DNA of 16,200 nt. It comes from CAVQGZ01 sp964356295 (GTDB taxonomy: Bacteria; Actinomycetota; Actinomycetes; Jiangellales; Jiangellaceae). Both the position numbers and the translations under genes were made by a program. The notes under the pieces were generated by a model. It was not told the origin of the DNA. It did not search any database and saw only the letters and a list, made by a program, of their open reading frames with translations. This document shows, in pieces, positions 8,051-14,526 of the stretch (position 1 is the first letter of the stretch; the number at the start of each line of letters is the position of its first letter). The stretch is from contig CAYHHE010000065.1 of assembly GCA_964356295.1 (NCBI GenBank), forward strand, positions 1 through 16,200, in the 5' to 3' direction.

Positions 8051-8324
8051 CAGTGAGCGCGTTCGCCGCCTGTCCGAACTCCTCGTCGCTTGAGGGCTCA
8101 CCGTCGATCGTCTGCACCTCGCCACCCGGCAGCGTCTGACCGGTCAGGCAGACCAGGCCGTCGTCCACCGCCGCACGTGAGGCCGTGAATGCTGGGGTGT
8201 CCGACCCCATCTCCACCCGGATCTCCACGTCGGCCGCCCCGGCGTCCCCGGAGGATGAGCAGCCGGCCAGCACAGCCACGCACACGGCCACCATTGCCGA
8301 TAGTCGTCGTTGCACTTCCACCAC
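8050..8324 (-). pseudogene. Secreted lipoprotein fragment, 3'-truncated
   Basis: On the minus strand a GTG (8324, with GAGGGA upstream; 8321 or 8315 also possible) begins a short basic n-region (VQRRLSAM), a hydrophobic stretch and the lipobox LAGC, followed by SSSGDAGAADVEI. This is a type II signal peptide of an exported lipoprotein. About 70 more residues (AAVDDGLVCLTGQTLPGGE) follow before the frame enters the antisense of the SulP pseudogene at about 8050. The two broken genes therefore meet tail to tail, which points to a deletion junction. The function of the mature domain is not recognised. Confidence 0.55.
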
Positions 8325-8471
8325 CCGCTGGTCCCTCTGACGTGGAGCCGCGCGCTCATCAGCGCCAGAGGCACACGACCCGAACCCCAACGACGGGCTC
8401 CCAACACTGCGCCGCAAAGTCCGCACATGCTGCGTTTGGTGCGAAGCCCGTCATCAAGGTAAGTTGACACA

Positions 8472-8694
8472 GTGGATCCGGTGGTGCTGGCAAGCGCCCG
8501 CAAGCACGGGGTCCGCAGACGATGACATGCTCCACGCCTACCGTCACCCGGTCCGCGTGTTTGATGTCGGCGATCTCGTCATGCTGATCGGGGGAGACCG
8601 CAGTGGTCGGCTGCTAGAGGTCGGCCAGGCCGAGGCTGAGGGGATCGAGTTCATCGTCCACGCCATGCCCGCCCGTTCGAAGTTCGTCAGGTGA
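8472..8694 (+). pseudogene. Toxin-like small protein (BrnT/DUF4258-like), frameshifted
   Basis: The GTG at 8472 begins MDPVVLASARKHGV, which stops at a TGA (8523-8525). One base over, the frame continues ADDDMLHAYRHPVRVFDVGD, then GGDRSGRLLEVGQAEAEG and VIVHAMPAR-like FIVHAMPARSKFVR to the TGA at 8692-8694. Joined, these make a compact protein of about 73 residues like actinobacterial toxin-like proteins that pair with a small HTH partner. One extra C in the GGTCCGCAG stretch around 8513 explains the break. The family name is tentative. The partner gene starts 6 bp downstream and is intact, so the toxin side appears inactivated, or the base is a sequencing error. Confidence 0.6.
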
Positions 8695-8700
8695 TGTGAG

Positions 8701-8973
8701 ATGCCGCGTTCTATCCAGGAGATCCTTGACCACGCTGAGGAGCTGGCTCGCGAGTTCGAGGACTACGAGCCAGGGCCGGGTGACGAGAGCTCGGTCGAGG
8801 AGCACATGCTGAGGCGTGCCGCCTTGGCCCGGGCACGCTCGGAGCGGCAGATCGTCGACGCGATCGTGGCGGCTCGAGCTTCGGGGTTGTCGTGGGCGAG
8901 GGTCGGGGAGATCCTTGGGACGTCGGCGCAGGCGGCGCAGCAGCGCTACGGCGAGTTGGTCGAGCGTGTCTGA
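8701..8973 (+). CDS. Small HTH protein, probable antitoxin partner
   Basis: A 90-residue protein starting MPRSIQEILDHAEELAREFE with an acidic, helical N-terminal half. The C-terminal helix-turn-helix reads IVAARASGLSWARVGEILGT followed by SAQAAQQRYGELV, like DNA-binding antitoxins that regulate their own operon. It begins 6 bp after the toxin-like gene on the same strand, the usual arrangement for this pair. No defect is seen. With the toxin gene frameshifted it may be an orphan. The family assignment is by pattern only. Confidence 0.7.
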   Translation: MPRSIQEILDHAEELAREFEDYEPGPGDESSVEEHMLRRAALARARSERQIVDAIVAARASGLSWARVGEILGTSAQAAQQRYGELVERV

Positions 8974-8995
8974 CTGCGGCTTGGCGTGGGGGTCG

Positions 8996-9231
8996 TGGTC
9001 TCAGTTCTGGTCTCAGTTCGTGTTCGTCCAGGACCGTCCGCGATCGTCCACAACCGTTTCTGACCTGCGGAGATAGACGGTGAGGAACCGCCCCAGGAGG
9101 CCGTGGCCGACCTCGTAATGCGTAGGTCGTGGGTTCGATTCCCACAGGCGGCTCCATGAAACCGCAGGTCAAGGGCCATATGAGAAGGCCAAGTGCGGTG
9201 TTGAGGATGGACAGTATGCACCCGCATACAC
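8996..9231 (+). repeat. att-like repeat R1 (core 9112-9156), left edge of the array
   Basis: The core starts CTCGTAATGCGTAGGTCGTG, contains the T-arm GTGGGTTCGATTCCCAC, and ends AGGCGGCTCCA including an encoded CCA. It equals a tRNA-Thr(CGT) from the anticodon loop on, but the 5' half (acceptor, D-arm, stem ACGCA) is absent. The right flank has the conserved TGAAACCGCAGGTCA and a TACAC-type motif pair at 9218-9231. The left flank differs from the other copies. It has a 12-bp tandem repeat TGGTCTCAGTTC (8996-9007, 9008-9019) and shares only a TCGTCCAGGACC...CGTCCAC patch with them, so this copy may mark the array boundary. Confidence 0.75.
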
Positions 9232-9318
9232 GCCAGAATCGTGAGCAGGAGTCGCGACCGGTCGACCAGTGAGCCGGCAGGCGGCGGTCACGACCTGCAT
9301 CACGCGTGGAAGGTGCGT

Positions 9319-9678
9319 TCAGAGCCACCAGATCCAGGACTGGCCGGTGGTCGGGGGTTCTATGAGGAACCCGCGAAGCGCACGCGCGAGGTTCTGGGGG
9401 TAGGCGAGACTTGCCCGGTTGTACTTCTTCGGGTTCGTGAAGATCAAACCAGCGTGTGCCCTGCCGGCGCTGGCCCACTGCGACGCGAGCGACATGAAGT
9501 CCGCGACGTTCTCGGTGACCAGCGCCCGCCCGTCCATGGCGGCGATGGCGAGGAGATCCGCATCCGGCGTGCCCCGCAGCCCCGCCTGAGCGGCGACCGC
9601 AACGACGTCGAACGACTCGGCGTTGAGGCTGTCGGCGATGCCTGGCGCGTGCATCTCATCGAGGAGGATCCTCACCAT
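9319..9678 (-). CDS. DUF5615-type PIN-like toxin
   Basis: A 119-residue protein. It opens MVRILLDEMHAPGIADSL, continues with DADLLAIAAMDGRALVTENV and then AGLIFTNPKK. This is the pattern of the DUF5615 (Mut7-C-like) PIN-fold family, presumed ribonuclease toxins with acidic metal ligands (Asp7/Glu8, the Asp pair near 42-44, Glu near 59, Asp63). Its start overlaps the end of the upstream antitoxin gene by 7 bp (ATGGTGA), so the pair is translationally coupled. The size and conserved acidic positions look intact. VapC-like RNase activity is inferred from the family, not shown. Confidence 0.75.
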   Translation of the reverse strand: MVRILLDEMHAPGIADSLNAESFDVVAVAAQAGLRGTPDADLLAIAAMDGRALVTENVADFMSLASQWASAGRAHAGLIFTNPKKYNRASLAYPQNLARALRGFLIEPPTTGQSWIWWL

Positions 9679-10094
9679 TCGAGCAGTTCACACCGGCGAC
9701 GCCACGCGGTCTCAGCCTCGTCGGCGAGGCGGGCCCGTTCCGCAATCAGCTCATCGATCTCATCTGTGTAGTCGCCGTAGTAGGCCAGTGCAGCGTCCAC
9801 GAGCACGCCCGGCACGCCAAGCAGGTCGGCGGCACGGGATTGACGCTCCGCAACCGCCACGTCACCGCCGATGATGGCGCCGACCACGTCCGCCACCTCC
9901 GGCCCTCCCACGAGAACCGGTCGCCTTCCCGATGGGCCGTCTCGGAACACAACCATCGGATGCGCTTCCATGCGGAGGCCCTCATCGATCAGACGCTCGG
10001 CCAACGTCGAGACCCCAACGTGGTGGCGATGGGCGCTGGCCTTGAGTCGTCGGTGCAACGGCTCGTCCGAGAACCGGATGGAGACAACAGGCAT
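9672..10094 (-). CDS. RHH-type antitoxin with DUF433-like tail
   Basis: A 140-residue protein from ATG 10094. The N-terminus PVVSIRFSDEPLHRRLKASA and LAERLIDEGLRM resemble a ribbon-helix-helix DNA-binding domain. The middle HPMVVFRDGPSGRRPVLVGG resembles the DUF433-like segment often found in antitoxins paired with DUF5615 toxins. The C-terminus is acidic and helical (DEIDELIAERARLADEAETA) and probably wraps the toxin. A 60-residue longer frame upstream was rejected as non-coding and overlapping the repeat. There is no Shine-Dalgarno. A palindrome abuts the start codon, consistent with autoregulation and a leaderless message. Confidence 0.75.
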   Translation of the reverse strand: MPVVSIRFSDEPLHRRLKASAHRHHVGVSTLAERLIDEGLRMEAHPMVVFRDGPSGRRPVLVGGPEVADVVGAIIGGDVAVAERQSRAADLLGVPGVLVDAALAYYGDYTDEIDELIAERARLADEAETAWRRRCELLEW

Positions 10095-10109
10095 GACTAC
10101 AGCGTAGTC
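10095..10109 (-). promoter_or_regulatory. Operator palindrome and leaderless-type -10 of cassette 1
   Basis: GACTAC (10095-10100) and GTAGTC (10104-10109) form a 6-bp inverted repeat with a 3-nt spacer directly before ATG 10094. On the minus strand TACGCT (a TAnnnT -10) within it lies exactly 6 nt before the ATG. An antitoxin bound here would block transcription start. Confidence 0.5.
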
Positions 10110-10168
10110 GCACGTCGCCCGGGCTCCTAGGGGGATCGTAGGCCGCGCCGGTAGGCCGTGATCGCGCT

Positions 10169-10435
10169 GCACACCGCGTACACAAGACCTCGCGCAACGA
10201 CGCGAAACGTCCGGGACGCATGCGCGCCATCCACGCTGGTCAGACGGAACGTCCCGGAGGTACGCGCTGGTCACGGGGCTGGGTGAAATGGTCTCGTAAT
10301 GCGTAGGTCGTGGGTTCGATTCCCACAGGCGGCTCGGGCGTTTCCCCAGGTCAGCGGCGGTGTTCTGCGGGGTGGGTCAGTCAAGCAGCGCCTGGATAGT
10401 CCGCTTTGTACCTCGCTGGTACACGTAGCGTACAC
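10169..10435 (+). repeat. att-like repeat R2 (core 10293-10335)
   Basis: The core is identical to R1 up to GGCGGCTC but lacks the CCA. The left arm has GCACACCGCGTACACAAGACC-type sequence (from 10169), then GACGCGAAACGTCC, CATCCACGCTGGTCAGACGG and GGGGCTGGGTGAAATGGT directly before the core, all shared with R3 and R4. The right arm is diverged: the TGAAACCG block is missing, but a GTACAC pair is present at 10419-10424 and 10430-10435. Confidence 0.75.
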
Positions 10436-10649
10436 ACGCTGGTGTGTTCCGGATGTGTCCTGAGCGGGCTGGTCGGGCCCGTCGTCGCAGATCAGCGGGT
10501 GGTTGACCGGCGTGTAGTTCGTGCGCATGTCATGCACTTGGCCGACGATCTCACGCCGCGATCTTGTGGGGTCCAGTCGTTGGTGGGTGCTTCTTCTTAA
10601 CCCGACCGGACGCCATCTGGAGGTGTCCGGGCGCACCTCTGCGGAGATC
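10436..10649. other. Noncoding tail of cassette 2
   Basis: Together with the right arm of R2, about 314 bp after the core hold no gene that I can support. Open frames here lack start signals and protein character. Confidence 0.4.
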
Positions 10650-11108
10650 TCAGAAGAGGCTGAGTCGATCGAGAAGACCGTGGGCTGCCGTGATGATCTC
10701 TTGTGCGTCCTCGACGGCTTCGGTGGCTTCGTCCGTGCTCGCGTCATCGCCCGGACGCTGCGGGTACTCCAGCTCGTTGCGTCTCCTGCGCAGTGCGCCG
10801 AACCGGCGGAAGTCTGGCCCGAACTGAGCCTTGATCGCCTGCTCGACGACGTAGTGGCCGCCGCTGGTTGTGGGGCGCAGCCCCTGATGGGCCAGCAGCG
10901 CGGTGAGCGCTTGCCGAGCCGCGTCGTAGGCAAGGACGAACGCAGAGTCGGGGTCGGTCTCGATCACCGATCGAGCGGTCTGGACCGTCGTCGATGCCTT
11001 CCGCATGAGCCGCTCGCCGTTGGCGGCCGCGCCGGTGAGCTTCTGTAGCCCGCCGGCCGCGAGGAGCGCTTCGACCTCGGCGGTGCCGCGCTGCCACCGC
11101 GCCATCAC
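10650..11108 (-). CDS. HEPN-domain protein, partner of a nucleotidyltransferase
   Basis: A 152-residue, mostly helical protein. The segment SAFVLAYDAARQALTALLAH, then GGHYVVEQAIKAQFG and RRRRNELEYPQRPG, matches the HEPN family. The catalytic RxxxxH motif of HEPN RNases is not present in standard form: where RN(x)3H would lie it reads RNELEYP with Tyr in place of His. Activity therefore cannot be assumed. GTG 11108 gives a 4-bp GTGA overlap with the upstream gene, as in cassettes 3-5; ATG 11105 is the alternative. It pairs with the winged-HTH nucleotidyltransferase as a toxin-antitoxin-like operon. A role in phage defence or addiction is inference. Confidence 0.75.
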   Translation of the reverse strand: MMARWQRGTAEVEALLAAGGLQKLTGAAANGERLMRKASTTVQTARSVIETDPDSAFVLAYDAARQALTALLAHQGLRPTTSGGHYVVEQAIKAQFGPDFRRFGALRRRRNELEYPQRPGDDASTDEATEAVEDAQEIITAAHGLLDRLSLF

Positions 11109-11698
11109 ACGTTCGCCCCCTCACGCGCGTCGAGCACCTGCAGGTGGGGGGACGCTTTGATCTGGGCGACCAGTGCATCGGCCGGGTCGGCCCACTGCTG
11201 GGCCGTGCGCACGATGGGGCTGACCTCGATCCCCAGACGAGCCTGCGCCCGGTCAGCCGCGTCGTAGAGATCGGCGCGGTCGACCGTGCCGACCACGAGC
11301 ACGTCGATGTCGTGCGGCGCAGGGCCGGCCTGCCCGGCGTAGCGGGCCGCCCACGAGCCGAAGATCATCACCTGCGTTGCTCCCGGGATGGCGAACTCCT
11401 CGGCGATGACGGCGCGCGGACCGAACGTGACCTCCAGAAGCTGTGTGAGGGCACTGGCTGCCGGGTGCGCCGTGTTGGCCCGGACGAGCCGATTGCGACC
11501 GAGCGTGCGGCTGGTGATGAGGCTGGCGGCGTCGAGCCGGACCACCTCCCGGTGCAGGGTCGACAGCGGTACGCCGAGGCGCTCACTGAGGTCGCTCAGG
11601 CCGTACTCCTCCTCGGGGTGGAGGAAGAGCCACATCAGCAGCTCCGCCTGGTGCTGCGACCGGAACACCGGGAGCAACGCCGGACCCGCGCTACGCAT
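11105..11698 (-). CDS. Winged-HTH nucleotidyltransferase (MNT-type antitoxin-like)
   Basis: A 197-residue protein from ATG 11698. The N-terminal half (about residues 10-80) is a winged helix-turn-helix (LMWLFLHPEEEYGLSDLSER, LGVPLSTLHREVVRLDAASL, then a wing). The C-terminal half is a minimal nucleotidyltransferase with VMIFGSWAARYAG and HDIDVLVVG, that is GS(x)AR followed by DxD. In MNT/HEPN modules the MNT protein can inactivate the HEPN toxin by AMP transfer. The DNA-binding domain suggests it also represses its own promoter. The GSWAAR variant leaves the Gly-Ser and both aspartates intact. The start is fixed by an excellent promoter ending 6 nt before it. Confidence 0.8.
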   Translation of the reverse strand: MRSAGPALLPVFRSQHQAELLMWLFLHPEEEYGLSDLSERLGVPLSTLHREVVRLDAASLITSRTLGRNRLVRANTAHPAASALTQLLEVTFGPRAVIAEEFAIPGATQVMIFGSWAARYAGQAGPAPHDIDVLVVGTVDRADLYDAADRAQARLGIEVSPIVRTAQQWADPADALVAQIKASPHLQVLDAREGANV

Positions 11699-11734
11699 AA
11701 TCAGAACATAAATCTCATCTATGTGAAGCGTCAA
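11699..11734 (-). promoter_or_regulatory. Promoter of cassette 2, leaderless type
   Basis: On the minus strand TTGACG (11729-11734) and TATGTT (11705-11710) are separated by 18 bp, and the ATG follows the -10 by 6 nt. The AT-rich patch stands out in the GC-rich surroundings. There is no room for a ribosome binding site, so the transcript probably starts at the start codon. Confidence 0.65.
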
Positions 11735-11887
11735 GGTCGTCGCGCACGACTCCTTGCCGGGACCGCCGTCCGGCTGGCGTTCCGCAGCTGAGGTGCCGAG
11801 CGGGGGCATGGAATGGGGGGTTGACCTGTGAGAACGCGTGTTTCGCCGATGACGGGGCGTGTCTCTAGGGCCGGGTGTTGTGCCCGT

Positions 11888-12183
11888 TCAGGCCGCTGAC
11901 GTGGAGTCCTGCGCCGGGGTGTGGAGGTGCAGCACCTTCGGTGGCAGCTCAATGTCGAGGGCCTGGACGACGGCCTTGACGTCGGTGCTGGGAGTCGTGG
12001 TCTGCTGGTAACGCCACCAACGGAACCGTCCGCCCGGAAGGCGACGATCGAGACGCGGCGCGACGTGAAGGCTGGATCCACCTGCCCGACGAGAACCGTC
12101 CAGTCGCGTCCTTGGCCCTTGACCCATCCGATCCAGAGGACTGATCGGTGTGGCGGTTGCCCGAGTACACATCCCGTACACAA
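11888..12183 (-). pseudogene. Unrecognised frameshifted gene remnant
   Basis: On the minus strand, about 12150-12020 reads WVKGQGRDWTVLVGQVDPAF, then RRVSIVAFRADGSVGG. In another frame about 12020-11888 reads WRYQQTTTPSTDVKAVVQAL followed by DIELPPKVLHLHTPAQD and a stop. The two parts read like one protein broken by a frameshift, but I do not recognise the family. The 5' end runs into the left arm of repeat R3, so the gene may have been cut when the repeat was formed. The interval 11735-11887 holds nothing I can identify. Confidence 0.3.
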
Positions 12184-12410
12184 GACCTTGCGCAGCGACG
12201 CGAATCGTCCAGGACCTACGCGTGCCGTCCACGCAGTTCAGACGGCATGTCCTGACGGTTCGCGCTCGTCAGGGTTCTGGCCGAAATGGTCTCGTAATGC
12301 TTAGGTCGTGGGTTCGATTCCCACAGGCGGCTCCATGAAACCGCAGGTCAGGCGCCATCTATGAGGCATGAATCCTGTTTCACAGGTTGCTGGAATACAC
12401 ACGCGTACAC
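12165..12410 (+). repeat. att-like repeat R3 (core 12291-12335), most complete copy
   Basis: The core matches R1 with one change (G to T at 12301) and keeps the CCA. The left arm begins with GTACAC at 12165-12170 and 12176-12181. It is followed by AAGACC, GACGCGAATCGTCCAGGACC and TCAGACGGCATGTCC, and ends GAAATGGT. The right arm has TGAAACCGCAGGTCAGGCGC, then GTTTCACAGG near 12377, then ATACAC (12395) and GTACAC (12405). Confidence 0.78.
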
Positions 12411-12608
12411 ATCGCGGTGAGTCGGCAGCACGTTGCGTGAGTCGTGAACGGACTGTGCGCGGGTCACCGGTCCGGCCTCAGATGGCTGCGGCGGTTCTCC
12501 GCATTCACCGCGCCTGCATGGATCGGGACCAGCGTCGTGGCTGCGGCGCGGCGGGCCGACCGACTGGTGGCCGGGCTTCGGCCGGCTCGGACTCGGCGCG
12601 AAGAGCCG

Positions 12609-12614
12609 TAGTCT
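12609..12614 (+). promoter_or_regulatory. -10 element of cassette 3, leaderless type
   Basis: TAGTCT (TAnnnT) ends exactly 6 nt before ATG 12621. No convincing -35 and no Shine-Dalgarno are seen. The interval 12411-12608 holds no gene that I can support. Confidence 0.4.
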
Positions 12615-12620
12615 GGTCGC

Positions 12621-12929
12621 ATGTCCGACTCCGGAACGCGGCCGCTGCGGGAGTTGGTGGAGGCCCACCGGGACGAGATCAAGGCGATCGTTGCGCGCCA
12701 TCATGGCCGCTCCGTCTCGGTCTTCGGGTCCGTTGCACGGGGCGAGGATCGTTCGGGCAGCGACGTCGACTTCTTGGTCGAGCTTGCGCCGGGCGCGCGG
12801 CCTTTCGAGATTCTGAGCATCGGGGCTGAGCTTGAGGATGCTCTCGGGGTGAAGGTGGACGTCGGCACGCCGGAGTGTCTACGGGAGGGACTTCGGGAGG
12901 ACGTTCTCGCGGAGGCCGTCCCGCTGTGA
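12621..12929 (+). CDS. mntA: MntA-type minimal nucleotidyltransferase antitoxin
   Basis: A 102-residue stand-alone nucleotidyltransferase. It carries SVSVFGSVARGEDRSGSDVD followed by FLVE, the full GSxxRG(x)nSDxD signature with both metal-binding aspartates (about residues 48 and 50), and then KVDVGTPECL supplying the third acidic strand. In MntA/HepT modules this enzyme neutralises the HEPN toxin by transferring AMP to its active-site region. No DNA-binding domain is fused, unlike the nucleotidyltransferases of cassettes 2 and 4. Its stop overlaps the HepT start by 4 bp (GTGA), so the two are one operon. Confidence 0.85.
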   Translation: MSDSGTRPLRELVEAHRDEIKAIVARHHGRSVSVFGSVARGEDRSGSDVDFLVELAPGARPFEILSIGAELEDALGVKVDVGTPECLREGLREDVLAEAVPL

Positions 12930-13270
12930 GTCGGCGTGACGAGGATCGTCTCCGTGACATTGCCGAGGCCATCGAGGTGATCAGGGACCACCTGACGAGG
13001 GGCGGCCTGGATGACGGGCTCGTCTATGACGCGGTCAGGGTCCGGTTGATCGAGATCGGCGAGGCGGTGAAGGGCATCAGCTCGGAGGTCCTTCGGGAAG
13101 CGGCGAGCGTCCCCTGGAGGGAGATCGCACGGATGCGTGACCATCTGTCACACCACTACTTCGACACTGATCACGCGATTGTGCGCGACGTCGTGGACAA
13201 CGAGCTCGAGCCTCTCTTGGTCGCGGTCCGGTCGCTGATCGATGGGGCGGACCGGGGTGGCGGCACCTGA
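12926..13270 (+). CDS. hepT: HepT-type HEPN ribonuclease toxin (DUF86)
   Basis: A 114-residue helical protein from GTG 12926. It reads SRRDEDRLRDIAEAIEVIRD, then GLVYDAVRVRLIEIGEAVKG, then IARMRDHLSHHYFDTD. The last segment contains the complete HepT motif R(x)4HxY as RDHLSHHY, the RNase active site and tyrosine AMP-acceptor region. Family members cleave RNA as dimers and are silenced by the partner MntA. The start is taken at GTG because it overlaps the mntA stop; the frame continues upstream inside mntA without protein character. The gene appears intact. It may serve in plasmid/island addiction or abortive infection. Confidence 0.85.
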   Translation: MSRRDEDRLRDIAEAIEVIRDHLTRGGLDDGLVYDAVRVRLIEIGEAVKGISSEVLREAASVPWREIARMRDHLSHHYFDTDHAIVRDVVDNELEPLLVAVRSLIDGADRGGGT

Positions 13271-13440
13271 GTTGGGTCCGGCGTGCCACTCGAAGGTGCC
13301 GGGTGCGTCGACCTTCGGTGCCGGTCGGGCCGCTGGGCTGGGTTCTCGGCGATGACTCACCCGCCAGACGGGATGGATCTGCCACGGCCCGTGCACCCAC
13401 CGTCATCGAGCGCGTGGGAGACGGCTGGCCAGCTGCCGGA

Positions 13441-13668
13441 GTACACGTCGCGTACACAAGACCCCGCGCGACGACGCGAATCGTCCAGGGCACACGAGCG
13501 CCATCCACGCTGCTCAGACGGCATGTCCCCGGGGTCCCTGCTGGCCAGGGGGCTGGGTGAAACGGCCTCGTAATGCGATTCCCGCAGGCGGCTCAAGAAA
13601 CAGCAGGTCAAGGGCCATATGTGAGGACCGTATCCGGTTTCACGGGTCGACAGTGCACCCGCATACAC
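13441..13668 (+). repeat. att-like repeat R4 (core 13567-13594), deleted core
   Basis: The left arm is close to R3 (GTACAC at 13441 and 13452, CACAAGACC, GACGCGAATCGTCCAGGG, TCAGACGGCATGTCCC, GGGGCTGGGTGAAACGGC). The core begins CTCGTAATGCG and then jumps to ATTCCCGCAGGCGGCTCA. The 15 bp holding the variable loop and the 5' side of the T-arm are missing, and CCA has become CAA. The right arm keeps AGCAGGTCAAGGGCCATATG, CGGTTTCACGGG and the pair ending in ATACAC at 13663. Confidence 0.72.
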
Positions 13669-14031
13669 ACCGGTTCCCGTGGCCGTGGTGTGCGGCCGTG
13701 TCGTACGGCCCGGGGCGACAGTGGAAGAAGCCACGACTGGCTCCTTCGGCTGTGGATGCGTCGAGTGTCGATAGTGAGGACGACCGCTCCCAACTGGATG
13801 CCAACGTGCCAAGGAGTGCGGTGCCGGGGACAGCACTGACCGGCTCGGTCGGGCGGGTTGTGTAGGTCGAGTGCGGGGACGACGTCGTGCTCGTCGCGAG
13901 CGGGAAGGCTGCGGCCCGCCACCTTCGGAGAGGGTGCGCGATCGCTCGTGGCCGGATGCGTCGCCCGCCGGGTTCGCGCTGCCCGCGAGGGTGGTGCTTC
14001 CTTGCGACCCGCCTCTGCCGTGCTGGTCAGG
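13669..14031. other. Noncoding leader region of cassette 4
   Basis: About 360 bp between the right arm of R4 and the cassette 4 promoter. Several open frames exist on both strands, but none shows recognisable protein or a start signal. I see no RNA gene here. Confidence 0.4.
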
Positions 14032-14049
14032 TATAGCATATGCTATAGT
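14032..14049 (+). promoter_or_regulatory. Perfect 16-bp palindrome over the cassette 4 promoter
   Basis: TATAGCATATGCTATA (14032-14047) is a perfect palindrome, very AT-rich for this region. It runs into the -10 TATAGT (14044-14049), which ends exactly 6 nt before GTG 14056. It is a likely operator for the HTH domain of the gene it precedes. No clear -35 is seen. Confidence 0.6.
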
Positions 14050-14055
14050 CCTTGG

Positions 14056-14526
14056 GTGGTTGTCGACCTCGCCGAGGTTGCCCGGCGCACCGACGAGTCG
14101 GTGGCGCACGCTCGTGCCGAGTTGGTGCGAGCTGTTCGTCGAGCCTCGGCGGAGGGGCTCACGCAGGCGAGGATCGCCAAGGAGATCGGCCGGAGCCAGC
14201 CAGAGGTGTCGCGGCTGCTCCGGTTCCACGGCTCCACGCCGCTGGGCCGGCGGCTGCGTCGGCATGCTCGCGAGATCCGTCGGCTGGTCGCCGACGCCGG
14301 TGGCAGTCGAGTCCGGGTCTTCGGGTCGGTCGCAACGGGCAGGGATGGAGAGGGATCCGACGTCGACCTGCTGTTCGACATGGGGTCCCCGCTGAGCCTG
14401 ATGGAACTCGGCCTCCTGGAGAGCCGGATCGCCGAGCTGGTCGGGGCGCCGGTGGACCTGGTTCCTGCGAGTGCGCTGCGACCAGACCTGCGTGACCGGG
14501 TCCTGGTCGAGGCGGTCCTGCTGTGA
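14056..14526 (+). CDS. HTH-fused minimal nucleotidyltransferase (MNT antitoxin-like)
   Basis: A 156-residue protein from GTG 14056. It has an N-terminal helix-turn-helix (TQARIAKEIGRSQPEVSRLL, about residues 36-55) and a C-terminal nucleotidyltransferase with RVRVFGSVATGRDGEGSDVD followed by LLFD. The GS and DxD residues are present; the Arg of GSxARG is Thr. The region PVDLVPASAL supplies the late acidic strand. The frame is open much further upstream, but the promoter palindrome and -10 fix the start here. By analogy to MntA it would silence the HepT-like partner that overlaps its end, and the HTH probably autoregulates through the 14032-14047 palindrome. Confidence 0.8.
   Translation: MVVDLAEVARRTDESVAHARAELVRAVRRASAEGLTQARIAKEIGRSQPEVSRLLRFHGSTPLGRRLRRHAREIRRLVADAGGSRVRVFGSVATGRDGEGSDVDLLFDMGSPLSLMELGLLESRIAELVGAPVDLVPASALRPDLRDRVLVEAVLL

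Noticed and set aside
9060..9156. Complete functional tRNA-Thr gene at R1
   Set aside because: The 5' acceptor strand (GCCGCCT-like), D-arm and 5' anticodon stem are absent upstream of the core, at this and at all other copies.
13858..14055. Longer start for the HTH-MNT gene
   Set aside because: It would read through the palindrome and -10, and the extra residues are not protein-like.
13357..14265. Large minus-strand open frame over R4 and the cassette 4 leader
   Set aside because: Low-complexity Arg/Pro/Ser sequence that crosses the repeat and the antisense of the HTH-MNT gene; it has no recognisable domain.
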